A stretch of 34,737 nucleotides of DNA from Methylobacter sp. (GTDB lineage Bacteria; Pseudomonadota; Gammaproteobacteria; Methylococcales; Methylomonadaceae). Positions 8,249-18,500 of this stretch are shown here, in pieces. The stretch spans positions 37,310 to 72,046 of the forward strand of contig JAPLRU010000108.1 in the NCBI GenBank assembly GCA_026399025.1, in the 5' to 3' direction. The notes beneath the pieces were generated by a model that saw nothing but the letters and a program-made list of their open reading frames with translations, searched no databases and was not told the DNA's origin. The stretch's first letter is position 1, and each line of letters opens with the position of its first letter. Made by a program: the position numbers and the translations under genes.

Positions 8249-9150
8249 TGCACCCGCATAAAAGTAAACAAGCCGGTTTTACCTTGGTTGAACTGATTAT
8301 GGTCATGGTCATCACCGGCATTATTGCCGGCGTGGTGGCGATTTTCATGAAAACGCCCGTAGATCAATATTTGGATATTGCCCGTCGTGCCGAAATGACC
8401 GATATTGCCGATACCGCCTTGCACCGCATGGCGCGGGATATACGAACCGCCGTGCCGAATAGTGTGCGCTTGCCGGTACCTGCGGACTCAACTTATATCG
8501 AGTTTCTGCCGACGACGACGGGCGGACGCTATCGCGCCAATCCGACCGGCGCGGTGGTGCGATGCGGCGCTACGCTGGCTGAAGACATACTTGATTTTAC
8601 TATTGCCGATCCTTGTTTTGAGATTCTCGGCCCGGCGATTACTTTTAGCGCTGGCGACCAGATTGTGATTGGCAGTACGCAGTCGAATGGCAATCCGCCT
8701 TATCAAAATCCCGCAGACCCTGCATGTGCTATTGCCGCTACGACGACGTGCATTCGCCGGCCAATAGACCCTGGGTGGCTAGGTAATCAGCAAACGGTTC
8801 ATATGACTCCGACAGACCCATTGCCGTCTTTCGCGCTGTTAGAGGGTCAACGTTTTGAAGTCGTTCCCGGCGATCAGCAGGCCGTCACTTATGCTTGTGA
8901 CAATATCGGCGGAATTACAGACGGTACAGGGACACTGACGCGTTATTGGGCGTATGGATTTAATCCGATACAAATTGCTCCGCCATTGGGCATCTCCAGA
9001 GCGTTACTGGCTAATAACATCAGTGCCTGTTCCATTGCTTATAACACGGCTAATCCGCGCAATGGGCTGGTGTCTATCACGTTGACGATTACGCGCGGCG
9101 GTGAAAGCGTTAGTTTGTATCAAGAAATCCACGTTAATAATACGCCATGA
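8248..9150 (+). CDS. mshO: MSHA-type minor pseudopilin, MshO-like
   Basis: A 300-residue prepilin with leader ending KQAG and helix FTLVELIMVMVITGIIAGVVA containing Glu5. The next segment, PVDQYLDIARRAEMTDIADTALHRMARDIR, is typical of MshO and of the PilW/GspJ class of larger minor pilins. Several cysteines in the C-terminal domain may form disulfides after export. It shares one base with mshD and four with mshP, so the operon is tightly coupled. The family assignment rests on the sequence after the helix, the size and the gene order. Confidence 0.8.
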   Translation: MHPHKSKQAGFTLVELIMVMVITGIIAGVVAIFMKTPVDQYLDIARRAEMTDIADTALHRMARDIRTAVPNSVRLPVPADSTYIEFLPTTTGGRYRANPTGAVVRCGATLAEDILDFTIADPCFEILGPAITFSAGDQIVIGSTQSNGNPPYQNPADPACAIAATTTCIRRPIDPGWLGNQQTVHMTPTDPLPSFALLEGQRFEVVPGDQQAVTYACDNIGGITDGTGTLTRYWAYGFNPIQIAPPLGISRALLANNISACSIAYNTANPRNGLVSITLTITRGGESVSLYQEIHVNNTP

Positions 9151-9566
9151 AAAAGCATCAGCGCGGTTTTAGCCTTGTTTCCGCTATTTTTTTATTGGTG
9201 ATTATTGCGGCGCTGGGTTTATTTACGGTGACAATTTCCACCACCCAGCAACAAAGTTCAGCGATAGATGTGCTAGGCTCGCGAGCTTATCAAGCGGCAA
9301 AAGCAGGCATTGAGTGGAGTATTTATCAAATAACCAATCCCACTATCAGAGCAACATGCGCAACACTTGTGCAGCCGATAATGCCGGCAGGCACTCAATT
9401 ATCGGCATTTACTGTTGTTGTTAATTGCAGTTCTACAGGGCCTTATTTGGATGGCACTGCCAATTTTTCGGTCTATGAGCTTACCTCAACGGCCACGACA
9501 GCGGGAGCCGTCGTCGGTTCACTAGGCTATCTGGAACGACAAGTGCGGGTTACTATCACCAACTAG
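9147..9566 (+). CDS. mshP: MSHA-type minor pilin component, MshP-like
   Basis: A 139-residue prepilin-like protein with leader ending HQRG and hydrophobic segment FSLVSAIFLLVIIAALGLF. Position 5 of the mature form is Ser instead of Glu, as expected for the MshP/PilX/GspK-like class thought to sit at or near the pilus tip. It continues with STTQQQSSAIDVLGSRAYQAAKAGIEW, the AYQAAKAGIEW pattern being characteristic of this group. ATGA overlap with mshO. The operon ends here: no mshQ-like gene follows; a hicBA pair is next. Confidence 0.8.
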   Translation: MKKHQRGFSLVSAIFLLVIIAALGLFTVTISTTQQQSSAIDVLGSRAYQAAKAGIEWSIYQITNPTIRATCATLVQPIMPAGTQLSAFTVVVNCSSTGPYLDGTANFSVYELTSTATTAGAVVGSLGYLERQVRVTITN

Positions 9567-9667
9567 CCGAATAGGCTACATAGAGAAGAGCTCATCGCTA
9601 AAAAAGCCCGCTTAAGTTGATCCATTAGGCGATATGCTTAAAACTTGAATTACGAGGTTTTTATTTT

Positions 9668-9889
9668 ATGTTATCGAAAAAACATTTTCCTATTCTCATT
9701 GAACAAGATACAGAGGGCTTTTTTATTGTGAGCTGTCCTTTATTTCAAGGTTGCCGAAGCTATGGAAAAACTATCGATGAAGCTTTAAGTAATATTCAAG
9801 AAGTTATTGAACTCTGCTTAGAGGAACAGCAAAACGAAGAGTATTCTAATACTTTCATAGGTATTAGAGATATTGAATTAATGGTCTAA
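9668..9889 (+). CDS. hicB: HicB-family antitoxin
   Basis: A 73-residue protein of the HicB/UPF0150 type: a beta strand FPILIEQDTEGFFIVSCPLF, then GCRSYGKTIDEALSNIQEVIELCLEEQ, the partial RNase H-like fold that binds and inhibits HicA. No C-terminal DNA-binding segment is visible, so autoregulation, if any, would need another route. A GAGG motif precedes the ATG by about eleven bases. It lies two bases before hicA; the order antitoxin-toxin is one of the two known. The pair is more AT-rich than the pilin genes, suggesting later arrival. Confidence 0.87.
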   Translation: MLSKKHFPILIEQDTEGFFIVSCPLFQGCRSYGKTIDEALSNIQEVIELCLEEQQNEEYSNTFIGIRDIELMV

Positions 9890-9891
9890 AG

Positions 9892-10119
9892 ATGCCTGTT
9901 TTACCCACTATTACCTTTACCCAACTTTGTAAAATAGTTGAAAAAATGGAGTTTAATAAGACTCGGCAAAAAGGCTCACATATCCGCTATGTTCACATTG
10001 ATGGACGCAAAACCACGATTCCCGATCATGGCGGACAAGATGTTCCGAAAGGATTGTTAATTAAAATTATTAAACAGGATTTGAATATTTCTGTAGATGA
10101 TTTTGTGCGTTTTATGTAA
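9892..10119 (+). CDS. hicA: HicA-family mRNA interferase toxin
   Basis: A 75-residue toxin that in this family cleaves mRNA during translation and is neutralised by HicB. The dsRBD-like fold is indicated by TFTQLCKIVEKMEFNKTRQKGSH, with the catalytic His in RQKGSHIRYVH, followed by DGRKTTIPDHGGQDVPKGLLIKII. Length is normal and no key residue is missing, so the toxin is probably active. Confidence 0.9.
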   Translation: MPVLPTITFTQLCKIVEKMEFNKTRQKGSHIRYVHIDGRKTTIPDHGGQDVPKGLLIKIIKQDLNISVDDFVRFM

Positions 10120-10310
10120 TTCGGTAATGAATAAGAAGCGAAAACGAGGCTGCTTAAGAATCAGCGGATTTGAACGGTACCGAAAAGATTAGCAGGCTTA
10201 CTTATCCGTCAATAAATAAACTTGTGCAAATTACGCGATAGCCCGGAATTTGCTTAAACTTAAATTCACCGCCTAACTCCGTTTTATGCCTAAAAGACTC
10301 CGAATTCTAA

Positions 10311-10316
10311 TATAAT
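10311..10316 (+). promoter_or_regulatory. Probable -10 box of speE
   Basis: A perfect TATAAT lies 41 bases before the speE start. No good -35 box is found 16-18 bases upstream. The rest of 10120-10357 shows nothing else I can name. Confidence 0.45.
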
Positions 10317-10357
10317 GCCCGCTCAATTTATTTGTCCATTTTCCAGGAATTCACAGC

Positions 10358-11206
10358 ATGAACTCATCCGAATGGTTTACCGAGCAACTGCCGGAGGCGG
10401 GAACCGCCTTTTCTTTAAAAATTAAACAAAAGCTGCACGAAGAGCAATCCGAATTTCAATTCCTCGAAATCTATGAAACCGAAACCTTCGGCAATTTAAT
10501 GGTGATCGACGGTTGCACGATGGTCTCGACCCGCGACAACTTTTTTTATCATGAGATGATCAGTCATCCGGCCTTATTCACTCATCCCGATCCCAAAAGA
10601 GTGTGGATCATCGGCGGCGGCGACTGCGGCACGTTAAGGGAAGTGCTCAAGCATCCCTCGGTAGAGCAGGCGGTGCAGATTGATATTGACGAGCGGGTCA
10701 CGCGCCTTGCGGAAATTTATTTTCCCGAATTATGCGAGTCCAACAACGACCCCAGAGCCGATTTGAAATTTATCGACGGCATTAAATGGGTCAAAGAAGC
10801 CGAGCCGAATTCGGTGGATATTATTATCGTTGACAGCACCGATCCGGCCGGTCCGGCGGTGGGCTTGTTCAGCGAAGCGTTTTACCGTGACTGTTTTAAC
10901 TGTCTGTCCGAACACGGCATGGTCGTGCAACAAAGCGAGTCGGCATTGCTGCACATGAAATTGATCGGTGAAATCCGCAACGCAATGAGCAATGCCGGAT
11001 TGAGTCATTTGCAAACGCTGTTCTTTCCGCAATGTTTGTATCCTTCCGGCTGGTGGAGCGCAACGATTGCCGGCAAAAGCGACCTGAGCCGATTCAGGGA
11101 AGCGGAGAGCGCGAACAAGCCTTTCGATACGGTTTTCTACAATATCGATATACACAAAGCGGCGTTGGCCCAGCCTGAGTTTTTTAAAAAAGCCTTTGGT
11201 TTATAA
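10358..11206 (+). CDS. speE: Spermidine synthase (polyamine aminopropyltransferase)
   Basis: Transfers the aminopropyl group of decarboxylated S-adenosylmethionine to putrescine. The 282-residue protein has the family signatures FGNLMVIDG (44-52), FFYHEMISHPAL (62-73), the nucleotide-binding loop IIGGGDCGTLREV (84-96) and VDSTDPAGPA (158-167), where Asp159 is in the position of the catalytic acid. A Cys replaces the more common Gly after GGGD, a variant also found in other species. An AGGAA motif precedes the ATG. It stands alone on the plus strand; no speD gene is in the window. Confidence 0.95.
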   Translation: MNSSEWFTEQLPEAGTAFSLKIKQKLHEEQSEFQFLEIYETETFGNLMVIDGCTMVSTRDNFFYHEMISHPALFTHPDPKRVWIIGGGDCGTLREVLKHPSVEQAVQIDIDERVTRLAEIYFPELCESNNDPRADLKFIDGIKWVKEAEPNSVDIIIVDSTDPAGPAVGLFSEAFYRDCFNCLSEHGMVVQQSESALLHMKLIGEIRNAMSNAGLSHLQTLFFPQCLYPSGWWSATIAGKSDLSRFREAESANKPFDTVFYNIDIHKAALAQPEFFKKAFGL

Positions 11207-11224
11207 ATAATTTTTATCACGATG

Positions 11225-11280
11225 ACACGAAGAAGTTTTCCCTTAACTTTTCTTCGTGTCCTTCGTGCCTTCGTGGTGAT
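11225..11280. repeat. Iterated CTTCGTG repeat after speE
   Basis: A 10-bp inverted repeat (11225-11234 with 11250-11259) runs into three spaced copies of TTCGTG (near 11253, 11262 and 11270). This resembles a dispersed intergenic repeat family seen in many proteobacterial genomes. It may act as a transcription end for speE. Confidence 0.6.
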
Positions 11281-11328
11281 GCTTTTTAATAAGCGCCCTC
11301 CCCTCTCTAACAACACGAGACTGCCCTA

Positions 11329-11589
11329 ATGTTCGATCCTAAATCCATTGATGATATTGCCGGCCGTTTGGCCGCGGCTATACCTCCCGGTTTAAACAAC
11401 TTGAAGGATGATCTTGAAAAAAGTTTCCATGCGATTTTGCAAGGCGCGTTAAGCAAGCTGGACTTGGTGACCCGCGAAGAGTTTGAAGTGCAAAAGCTGG
11501 TATTGGCGAAAACCCGTTCGAAACTCGAAGACCTGGAAAAGCGCGTCGCCGAGATGGAACGGCAACTGCCAAACAAAGAAGAAATGTAG
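11329..11589 (+). CDS. ubiK: Ubiquinone biosynthesis accessory factor UbiK (YqiC/BMFP family)
   Basis: A small coiled-coil protein that in E. coli assists late, oxygen-dependent steps of ubiquinone synthesis, probably by helping UbiJ. The 86 residues match the family: N-terminal FDPKSIDDIAGRLAAAIPPGLNNLKDDLEKSFHAIL region and a C-terminal coiled coil from about residue 45, with TREEFEVQKLVLAKTRSKLEDLEKRVAEME read in parts as heptads. Length is in the normal range (about 80-100). It is seven bases upstream of comM. Confidence 0.88.
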   Translation: MFDPKSIDDIAGRLAAAIPPGLNNLKDDLEKSFHAILQGALSKLDLVTREEFEVQKLVLAKTRSKLEDLEKRVAEMERQLPNKEEM

Positions 11590-11596
11590 AGTAATC

Positions 11597-13108
11597 ATGT
11601 CGTCCTTAGCGGTTATTTACAGTCGCGGCCGCTCCGGCATTGAAGCGCCTTTAGTGACCGTTGAGGTGCATATTTCCAATGGTTTACCGGCGCTTAACAT
11701 CGTCGGTTTGCCGGAAACGGCGGTTAAAGAAAGCAAGGACCGGGTTCGAGGAGCGATACTCAATTCCCGCTTTGAATTTCCGATGCAGCGCATCACCATC
11801 AATCTGGCCCCCGCCGATTTACCCAAGGAAGGCGGACGTTTCGACTTGGCTATCGCTTTAGGTATTCTGGCCGCATCCGGACAGATTCCGATGGCTCATC
11901 TTCATCACTATGAGTGCGTCGGCGAACTGTCGCTGGGCGGTGAATTACGCGCTATCAACGGTGTTTTGCCGATTGCGATACAAGCCAGAAACAATCATCG
12001 AAAACTGATACTGCCCAAGGAAAATACCGCCGAAGCGGCGTTGGTCAAGGATATTGAAATCATTCCGGCCCTGCATTTGCTGGAAGTCTGCGCTCATCTG
12101 ACCGGGCAACACCTGATACAGATTGAGTTTCAACAGGAAGAACAAGCCGCACCGGCTGTCGATATAGATTTTGCCGATGTGCATGGCCAATATCATGTCA
12201 AACGGGCCTTCGAAATTGCCGCCGCCGGTGCGCATAATTTGATCATGCTGGGCCCGCCCGGCACCGGTAAATCGATGATTGCCTCGCGCTTACCGACCAT
12301 TCTGCCGCAATTAACCGAGCAACAAGCGCAAGAAACCGCCGCCATCGCATCGATCAGCGATCAAGGCCTGGATGTCGCCAACTGGCTCAAACCGCCGTAT
12401 CGGGCGCCGCATCATACCGCCTCGGCTGCCGCGTTGGTCGGCGGCGGCAGCAATCCCCGGCCCGGTGAAATATCGTTGGCGCATAACGGCACGTTGTTCC
12501 TGGATGAGCTACCGGAATTCGACCGTAAGGTTCTGGAAGTATTAAGAGAGCCGCTGGAGACCGGGCATATCACTATTTCCCGCGCCGCCCGGCAAGTCGA
12601 TTTTCCGGCGCGTTTTCAGTTGATAGCCGCGATGAACCCGTGTCCTTGCGGCTTTCTGGGCGACGCTTCGGGCCGCTGCCATTGCAGTTCCGAACAGGTG
12701 ATGCGCTATCGAGCCAGAGTATCGGGGCCGTTGCTGGATCGGATCGACATGCATCTGGAAGTGCCCAGAATTCCGCATGAAGTGTTGCGTAAAGGTTCAC
12801 CGGAGGGAGAAGAAAGCAGCGAAAAAATCAGGGCGCGTGTGGTTGCGGCGCGCAACCGTGCGGTCGCGCGTAGCGGTAAAGCCAATTCGGCGCTAACGGC
12901 AAAGGAAGTTAAACAGTTGTGTGTATTATCCGAAGCCAGTCATCTGATTTTAGAACAGGCGATGGATAAATTCGGCCTGTCGCATCGGGCTTATCATCGG
13001 ATTTTGAAGTTGGCGCGGACGATTGCCGATCTGGCTCAATCGGACACTATCGAAATCGCTCATTTAAGCGAGGCTATCGGCTATCGTAAACTGGACCGCA
13101 GCGTTTGA
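11597..13108 (+). CDS. comM: ComM/YifB Mg-chelatase-like AAA+ ATPase
   Basis: Hexameric helicase of the AAA+ family; ComM promotes branch migration during natural transformation in Haemophilus and Vibrio. The 503-residue protein has an N-terminal Lon-protease-like fold (residues 1-170, with EGGRFDLAIALGIL), Walker A GPPGTGKS (219-226), Walker B LFLDELPEF (300-308), a cysteine-rich MNPCPCGFLGD segment and a C-terminal Mg-chelatase domain. The start at 11597 matches the family N-terminus MSSLAVIYSR; the longer open frame upstream overlaps ubiK in another frame and is not used. Together with the pilin genes it may hint at DNA uptake, though MSHA pili are not uptake pili. Confidence 0.92.
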   Translation: MSSLAVIYSRGRSGIEAPLVTVEVHISNGLPALNIVGLPETAVKESKDRVRGAILNSRFEFPMQRITINLAPADLPKEGGRFDLAIALGILAASGQIPMAHLHHYECVGELSLGGELRAINGVLPIAIQARNNHRKLILPKENTAEAALVKDIEIIPALHLLEVCAHLTGQHLIQIEFQQEEQAAPAVDIDFADVHGQYHVKRAFEIAAAGAHNLIMLGPPGTGKSMIASRLPTILPQLTEQQAQETAAIASISDQGLDVANWLKPPYRAPHHTASAAALVGGGSNPRPGEISLAHNGTLFLDELPEFDRKVLEVLREPLETGHITISRAARQVDFPARFQLIAAMNPCPCGFLGDASGRCHCSSEQVMRYRARVSGPLLDRIDMHLEVPRIPHEVLRKGSPEGEESSEKIRARVVAARNRAVARSGKANSALTAKEVKQLCVLSEASHLILEQAMDKFGLSHRAYHRILKLARTIADLAQSDTIEIAHLSEAIGYRKLDRSV

Positions 13109-13128
13109 GCTTGAGTAAAAAAAAAGCT

Positions 13129-13227
13129 CCCTCTCCTGCTGGAGAGGGTTGGGGTGAGGAGAATAAAAATAAGGAAAAAAGCCTTATTTGATCCCCTCAT
13201 CCTAACCTTCTCCCGGCGGGAGAAGGG
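13129..13227. repeat. Double-hairpin inverted repeat after comM
   Basis: Two hairpins, CCCTCTCC/GGAGAGGG (13129-13136 with 13141-13148) and CCTTCTCCC/GGGAGAAGG (13206-13214 with 13218-13226), also form a larger imperfect inverted repeat, since the segments after and before them are complementary (GGGTTGGGGTGAGGA against TCCCCTCATCCTAACC). This structure is a dispersed intergenic repeat type. It lies between convergent genes, so it may also serve as a bidirectional terminator. Confidence 0.75.
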
Positions 13228-13272
13228 ACTGTCCATCCTTAACTTAATGGCAGTGATCCGACGGCTCCCCCT

Positions 13273-15543
13273 TTAAATGTTTTCTTGGCTAAAATCTTTC
13301 ACTGAAAACAGGCATTCTTCCGCAATACAAGGCATCGCAAACAAATACCCCTGGCCGAACTGGCAACCCTGACTTTTCAAATAGTGAACCTGCTCCGGCC
13401 GTTCAATACCTTCGGTAATAATATTAAGGCGCATATGTTGAGCAATCGCAATAATAGAATTCACAATGACTTTATCGTCATTCGCTTCCAAAATATCTCT
13501 TATAAAAGAACGATCTATTTTTAATATATTGACAGGAAACAACTTAAGATAAGTTAATGAAGAATACCCCGTACCGAAATCGTCCAGCGAAATACTGACG
13601 CCTAAATGCTGCAAGTTTTTCAGCATTTTGGCGGTCTGGTTCATGTTTTTCATAATGACGGTTTCGGTGATTTCCAACTCCAAATAGTGCGGCTCTAAAG
13701 CATTCAGCTCCAGTACATGCTTAATAATTTCAACCAGATTGTGTTGCATAAACTGTCTTGCCGATAAATTAACCGACATTTTTAACGTGCTTTTCCCGGC
13801 GCCGTGCCAAATTTTTAATTGCCGACATGCACTGTGTAACACCCATTCGCCAATGTCGGTAATCAAACCGGTTTCTTCCGCAATCGGTATAAATTGATCC
13901 GGCGGAATAAGTCCGCGTTTAGGGTGCCGCCAACGAATCAACGCTTCAAAACCTACAATCTCGGCAGTCTGCAAATTAACCACAGGTTGATAATGCAGCA
14001 CGAGTTCCTGGTTCTCCAACGCCGACCGTAAATCGTTTTCCAAGGTGCTGCGGGTCAATGCCTGTTCGCGCATGTCATCGGAGTAGCACTGGTAATTATT
14101 GCGCCCCTGCCCTTTGGCATGATACATCGCGGTATCCGCATTTTTCATTAACTCGGCAACCGAGTGCCCGTCTTTGGGAAAAAAGGCTACGCCAATACTG
14201 GTGGTCGTCATGAATTTGTTGCCGGATAAATCGAATGCTTTTGTCAATTCGGACAGGATTTTTTTGGCGATTTCGGCGGTATGCAAGGTAACGGTTTGCT
14301 CGTCTTCAAAGTCCGACAGCACGATCATGAATTCATCGCCGCCAAAACGCGACACCGTATCGCTTTCGCGCACACACGCTTTAAGACGTTTAGCAACGCC
14401 TTGCAGTAATAAATCGCCGATAAAGTGGCCCAAGGTGTCGTTCAGGTTTTTAAAGCGGTCAAGGTCCAGAAACAACACCGAAATCCATTGTTTATGCCGT
14501 GTGGCCCGGACAATGCTGTGCTTTAGACGTTCATTAAACAATACCCGGTTCGGCAAATCGGTCAGCGCATCGTAATGCGCCATGATTTCAATTTGTTGCT
14601 CATCATGCCGACGCCGGGTGATGTCGGAAAAAATACCGATAAAATGACTGGCTCTGCCGAATTGGTCGGTAATCGCATTAATGCTCAAGCATTCCAAGTA
14701 AAAATCACCGTTTTTGCGCCGGTTCCATATTTCCCCCTGCCAGCTGCCTTCGCGATTTATTTTGTTCCACATTTGCCGATAAAACTCAGGCGAATGCTTG
14801 TGCGATTTTAAAACAGCCGGAGATTTGCCGATCACTTCGTCGGCCTCGTAGCCGGTAACGGCGGTAAACGCGGGATTGACCTTAACGATACGAGACTGAT
14901 GGTCGGTAATCAGAATGCCTTCGTCGCTGTTTTCAAACACCTTGGCGGCCAGCCGTAATTCTTCTTCCAACTGTTTGCGGGCGCTGATGTCGACGATATT
15001 GACTAGCAGATAGAAATCCCCGTACTGAATAATTTGCTGCGGGGTAACCGACTTGACCAAGCGCCCGCTGAGTTCAACCAATACTGGGGAACCTTGACGT
15101 TTTTGCAAACGCAATTCGATGCGTTTGTTTTCAGGACGCTTGAAAAATGCCTGATAGCGCGCATTGAAAATAATCAGGTCATCGGTATAAACAAATTGAG
15201 CGAAGTATTTTCTGTTATTAAATTCATCGCCATGATAATCAAGTAAGTCATGAAGCGTGCGATTGCTGCGTAATATTTCGGCTTTGCCGCTCAAAATCAA
15301 ATAGCCCACCGGAGCCAGATCAAACAGTTGGTCAATGTTTTTCTGCGCCCCCAGCAACTCGGCCTGCGTCAACCTGAGCTGCTCGTTTTGCATTTCCAGT
15401 TCAATCTGGTAAACCGTTAAGTCATGAAAAACCCTGGCAATTTCGGTTTGATCGGGAGGGATAACACTTTCCTTTTGCATCGCAATAAGGGATTCGGCCT
15501 GTTCTCTTAGGGCCTTATAATGTTCGGCATCTTTTTGACGCAT
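13273..15543 (-). CDS. PAS-PAS-GGDEF-EAL c-di-GMP turnover protein
   Basis: A 756-residue predicted cytoplasmic protein with two PAS domains (about 70-190 and 195-312), a diguanylate cyclase domain with intact RFGGDEF (399-405) and a phosphodiesterase domain with intact EAL (533-535). The inhibitory I-site RESD (392-395) is five residues before GGDEF. EAL catalytic motifs also include [30 protein letters not shown] and TEGIE. Both activities therefore look possible, with feedback control. No membrane segment is seen. The ATG at 15541-15543 has AGGTG five bases upstream; an adjacent TTG is in frame. It follows the CheB-CheR fusion after 43 bases and is probably cotranscribed. Confidence 0.93.
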   Translation of the reverse strand: MRQKDAEHYKALREQAESLIAMQKESVIPPDQTEIARVFHDLTVYQIELEMQNEQLRLTQAELLGAQKNIDQLFDLAPVGYLILSGKAEILRSNRTLHDLLDYHGDEFNNRKYFAQFVYTDDLIIFNARYQAFFKRPENKRIELRLQKRQGSPVLVELSGRLVKSVTPQQIIQYGDFYLLVNIVDISARKQLEEELRLAAKVFENSDEGILITDHQSRIVKVNPAFTAVTGYEADEVIGKSPAVLKSHKHSPEFYRQMWNKINREGSWQGEIWNRRKNGDFYLECLSINAITDQFGRASHFIGIFSDITRRRHDEQQIEIMAHYDALTDLPNRVLFNERLKHSIVRATRHKQWISVLFLDLDRFKNLNDTLGHFIGDLLLQGVAKRLKACVRESDTVSRFGGDEFMIVLSDFEDEQTVTLHTAEIAKKILSELTKAFDLSGNKFMTTTSIGVAFFPKDGHSVAELMKNADTAMYHAKGQGRNNYQCYSDDMREQALTRSTLENDLRSALENQELVLHYQPVVNLQTAEIVGFEALIRWRHPKRGLIPPDQFIPIAEETGLITDIGEWVLHSACRQLKIWHGAGKSTLKMSVNLSARQFMQHNLVEIIKHVLELNALEPHYLELEITETVIMKNMNQTAKMLKNLQHLGVSISLDDFGTGYSSLTYLKLFPVNILKIDRSFIRDILEANDDKVIVNSIIAIAQHMRLNIITEGIERPEQVHYLKSQGCQFGQGYLFAMPCIAEECLFSVKDFSQENI

Positions 15544-15586
15544 CAACTCACCTTTACCCCTTTACCCCGGTTGCCGGAAACAGAAC

Positions 15587-18500
15587 TTAAATCGGATGAC
15601 TTTCAGTGATGATAATCAACAAAACTTCGCCATTATGATTATTCAACGCTGAAGCTGAAAAATTTACTGTAACTTCACGTCCTTCCTTGGTCAAACGTTG
15701 CACGCTTAAATTATGCTGCATGGCCTCGCCGTTAACAAGCGCGTCGATTCTTTCTCGCGTTAATTCTTGCTCCCGCTCCGAAACCAAATCGATGATGTTG
15801 GTGTTGATCACTTCATGCTCTTGCCAGCCGTACAGTTTTTCCGCACCCTGGTTCCACGCCATAATGTTGCCCTGAGGACTCAGTAAAATAATGGCATCTT
15901 GCACATCCATCACAATCGTTGTGAGCCGGTGCATACACGATACGCAATCTTTATTTTCCACTATTTGCCTGGAACGTATATCCCTCTCGGTAAAAGCGAT
16001 CAATTCGCGACTATGGTCTTCCGCGTATAACACCGAAACCGTCACCCAAACATTAAAAACGCTCCCGTCTTTGGCAATGCGGCTGGTTTCAAATCCGGCA
16101 ATCGGTATGCCGTTTTTCAGGCTCTCACGCATTTGCCTATCGTTGGCTAATTCGTTTTCAGGCATGAACGCCATAAAACTCATCTGTAGCGCTTCCGGTT
16201 CGCTCCAGCCGTATAACTCCTCAGCACCGCGATTCCAGGTCAGAATCCGCCCATCCATCGTTTGTAAGCTGATCGCATCGTGAGAATAACGCACCATAGT
16301 GGCTAATCGTTGGGTTTCTTCCTGCCCGCGCTGCTGCAATTCGAGTTGGGTTTTCTTAAGCTGGTCAATATCGATAAAGGTCAGGATAACCCCGGCGTAC
16401 ATATTGTCCGAAATGGTATACGGTGTAATGCGCAGCAAATACCAGTTGCCCGCGGCCGTTTGCACATCCTTGACAATGGCTTTGTGGTTAACGACAACGG
16501 AATTGATCAGTTCTCCCAGATTAATATCGGCGATACGATGCGATAAATGGCTGTAAGGGCGGCCGACGTCATGTTCCATGATATGAAAGAGGGATTGCAG
16601 TATCGGCGTAAAGCGGCGAATATCCAGGTTTTCATCCAGAAACAGCGTCGCGATCTGTGTGCTGTTAAACAGATTGTCCAGGTCATTATTGAGCAAGGTC
16701 AGTTCGGTAATTTTGCCTTGGTATTCGGCATTGACGGTGTACAACTCTTCATTAACCGATTGCAATTCTTCATTGGTGCTTTGCAACTCTTCATTACTGG
16801 CCAGCAGCTCTTCGTTGGTTGCCTGCAATTCCTCATTGGACGTTTCCAGCTCTTCAACGGCGGCTTGCAGATTTTCTCGGGTGAATTGCAGTTCATGATC
16901 CAGATCGTTAATACGTTGTTCGGCTTCTTGATTAACGTCGAAGGTCATCGACTCTGACGCACTTAACACATCTTTTTTGACCGTTTCACTGATAAAAATA
17001 GCCAGCAACGGTTCCTGACCTTTCTTACCGGGCAAGGTCTTAAAGCGCAAGTTCAAGGAACGCACATCCTGAACTTCACGAATACGAATGTTCGTTAACA
17101 CAATGTCATCATTGCCGCTCAGCGCGCGTTTGATGCCGGTCGCGACCGGGATAGACAAATCCTTGATCACAATTTTGGTGACGTCCTGCACCAGTTTACC
17201 GCTGGGATAAGCCAGATAATCCTTGGAATCGCCAAACACATGGGTCAGTTCCATTTTATCGTTCACAATCAGCGTAAACGGCAGTAAATCATCGGCCAAG
17301 CTGCGGACAAAACGGTCAAGCACCCGATCATCCGCATAATAAGCCAGATTGGTGCGGTTGCTGTGTTGAGGCAATGTCGTATTAAAAGGCCCTTTTATAA
17401 ACGGTCCGGGGTCTGAAATGCTTAAACCGACCCCTGAAAGATTCTTGCCTTTGGAACGGTGAATTTTCCATTTAGGCCCGACCAGCTCGAAATAATCGAC
17501 CATATCGCCGATAGATTCGCTGGTGCCCAGCATTAAAATGCCTTCCTTGACCAACGAGAAATTGAATAACTCGAAAATTTTACGTTGCAGCACCGGTTGC
17601 ATATAAATCAGCACATTACGGCAACTTAACAAATTGATATTGGTAAACGGCGGATCCTTAATCAGGTTGTGCTGCGCGAACACCACCATTTCCCGGATTT
17701 TTTGGGTAATCTGGTAATTATCGTCGCGACGCATGAAATACTTGCTCAGCAAGTCGGGCGGCACGTCCGCCGCAATGCTGGCCGGATAAACGCCATTGCT
17801 GGCCTTTTCGATGGCTTTATGATCGACGTCGGTCGCAAAAATCTTGATCCTGAAATATTCGCCGGTATGTTCCCGGTACTCCGCCAACAGCATGGCTAAT
17901 GAATAGGCTTCCTCGCCGGTTGAACAAGCGGCGATCCACACCCTGATTTCATCATCCTGTAAATGCTCAATAATGCCCGCCAACCATTTATCGCGTAATT
18001 CATCGAACGCTAATTCATCGCGGAAAAAACAGGTAACACCGATCAGCAATTCCTGGAATAAAGTCGCCACTTCATTCGGGTTATGCTGCAAGTAACGCAC
18101 GTACTCGCTTAAATCGTTCAACTGATTAATGGTCACCCGGCGTTCGATACGGCGCAAGATGGTCGTCGGCTTGTAATAAGTAAAATCAACCTTGCTTTTT
18201 TCGCGCAGCATCAAAAAGATGCGTGTTAAATCATTGTCATCGCCCGGCAATACCGACGTTTCCGGAGCCGACGCATACGGATGCTTGACGAAAGACAGCA
18301 ATTGCTTGGGCATTTCTTCAGGCGATAAAATAAAATCCGCCAGACCGGTCGCAATCGCATTTTTCGGCATACCGTCGAATTTGGCCGTTTCATCGTCCTG
18401 CACCATGACCATGCCGCCGCGTTCTTTAATCGCGCGAATGCCGCGGGTACCGTCACTGCCGGTACCGGACAGCACGATACTGATCGCATATTCGCCCATA

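Noticed and set aside
16690..16860. Repetitive DNA within the CheB-CheR gene, as a possible tandem repeat or CRISPR-like array
   Set aside because: The 21-base periodicity encodes coiled-coil heptads; there are no spacers and the units are diverged.
16547..16957. Leu/Phe-rich plus-strand open frame opposite the CheB-CheR coiled coil
   Set aside because: It is the mirror of the NEELQxT heptads read on the other strand, which gives an artificial repetitive protein.
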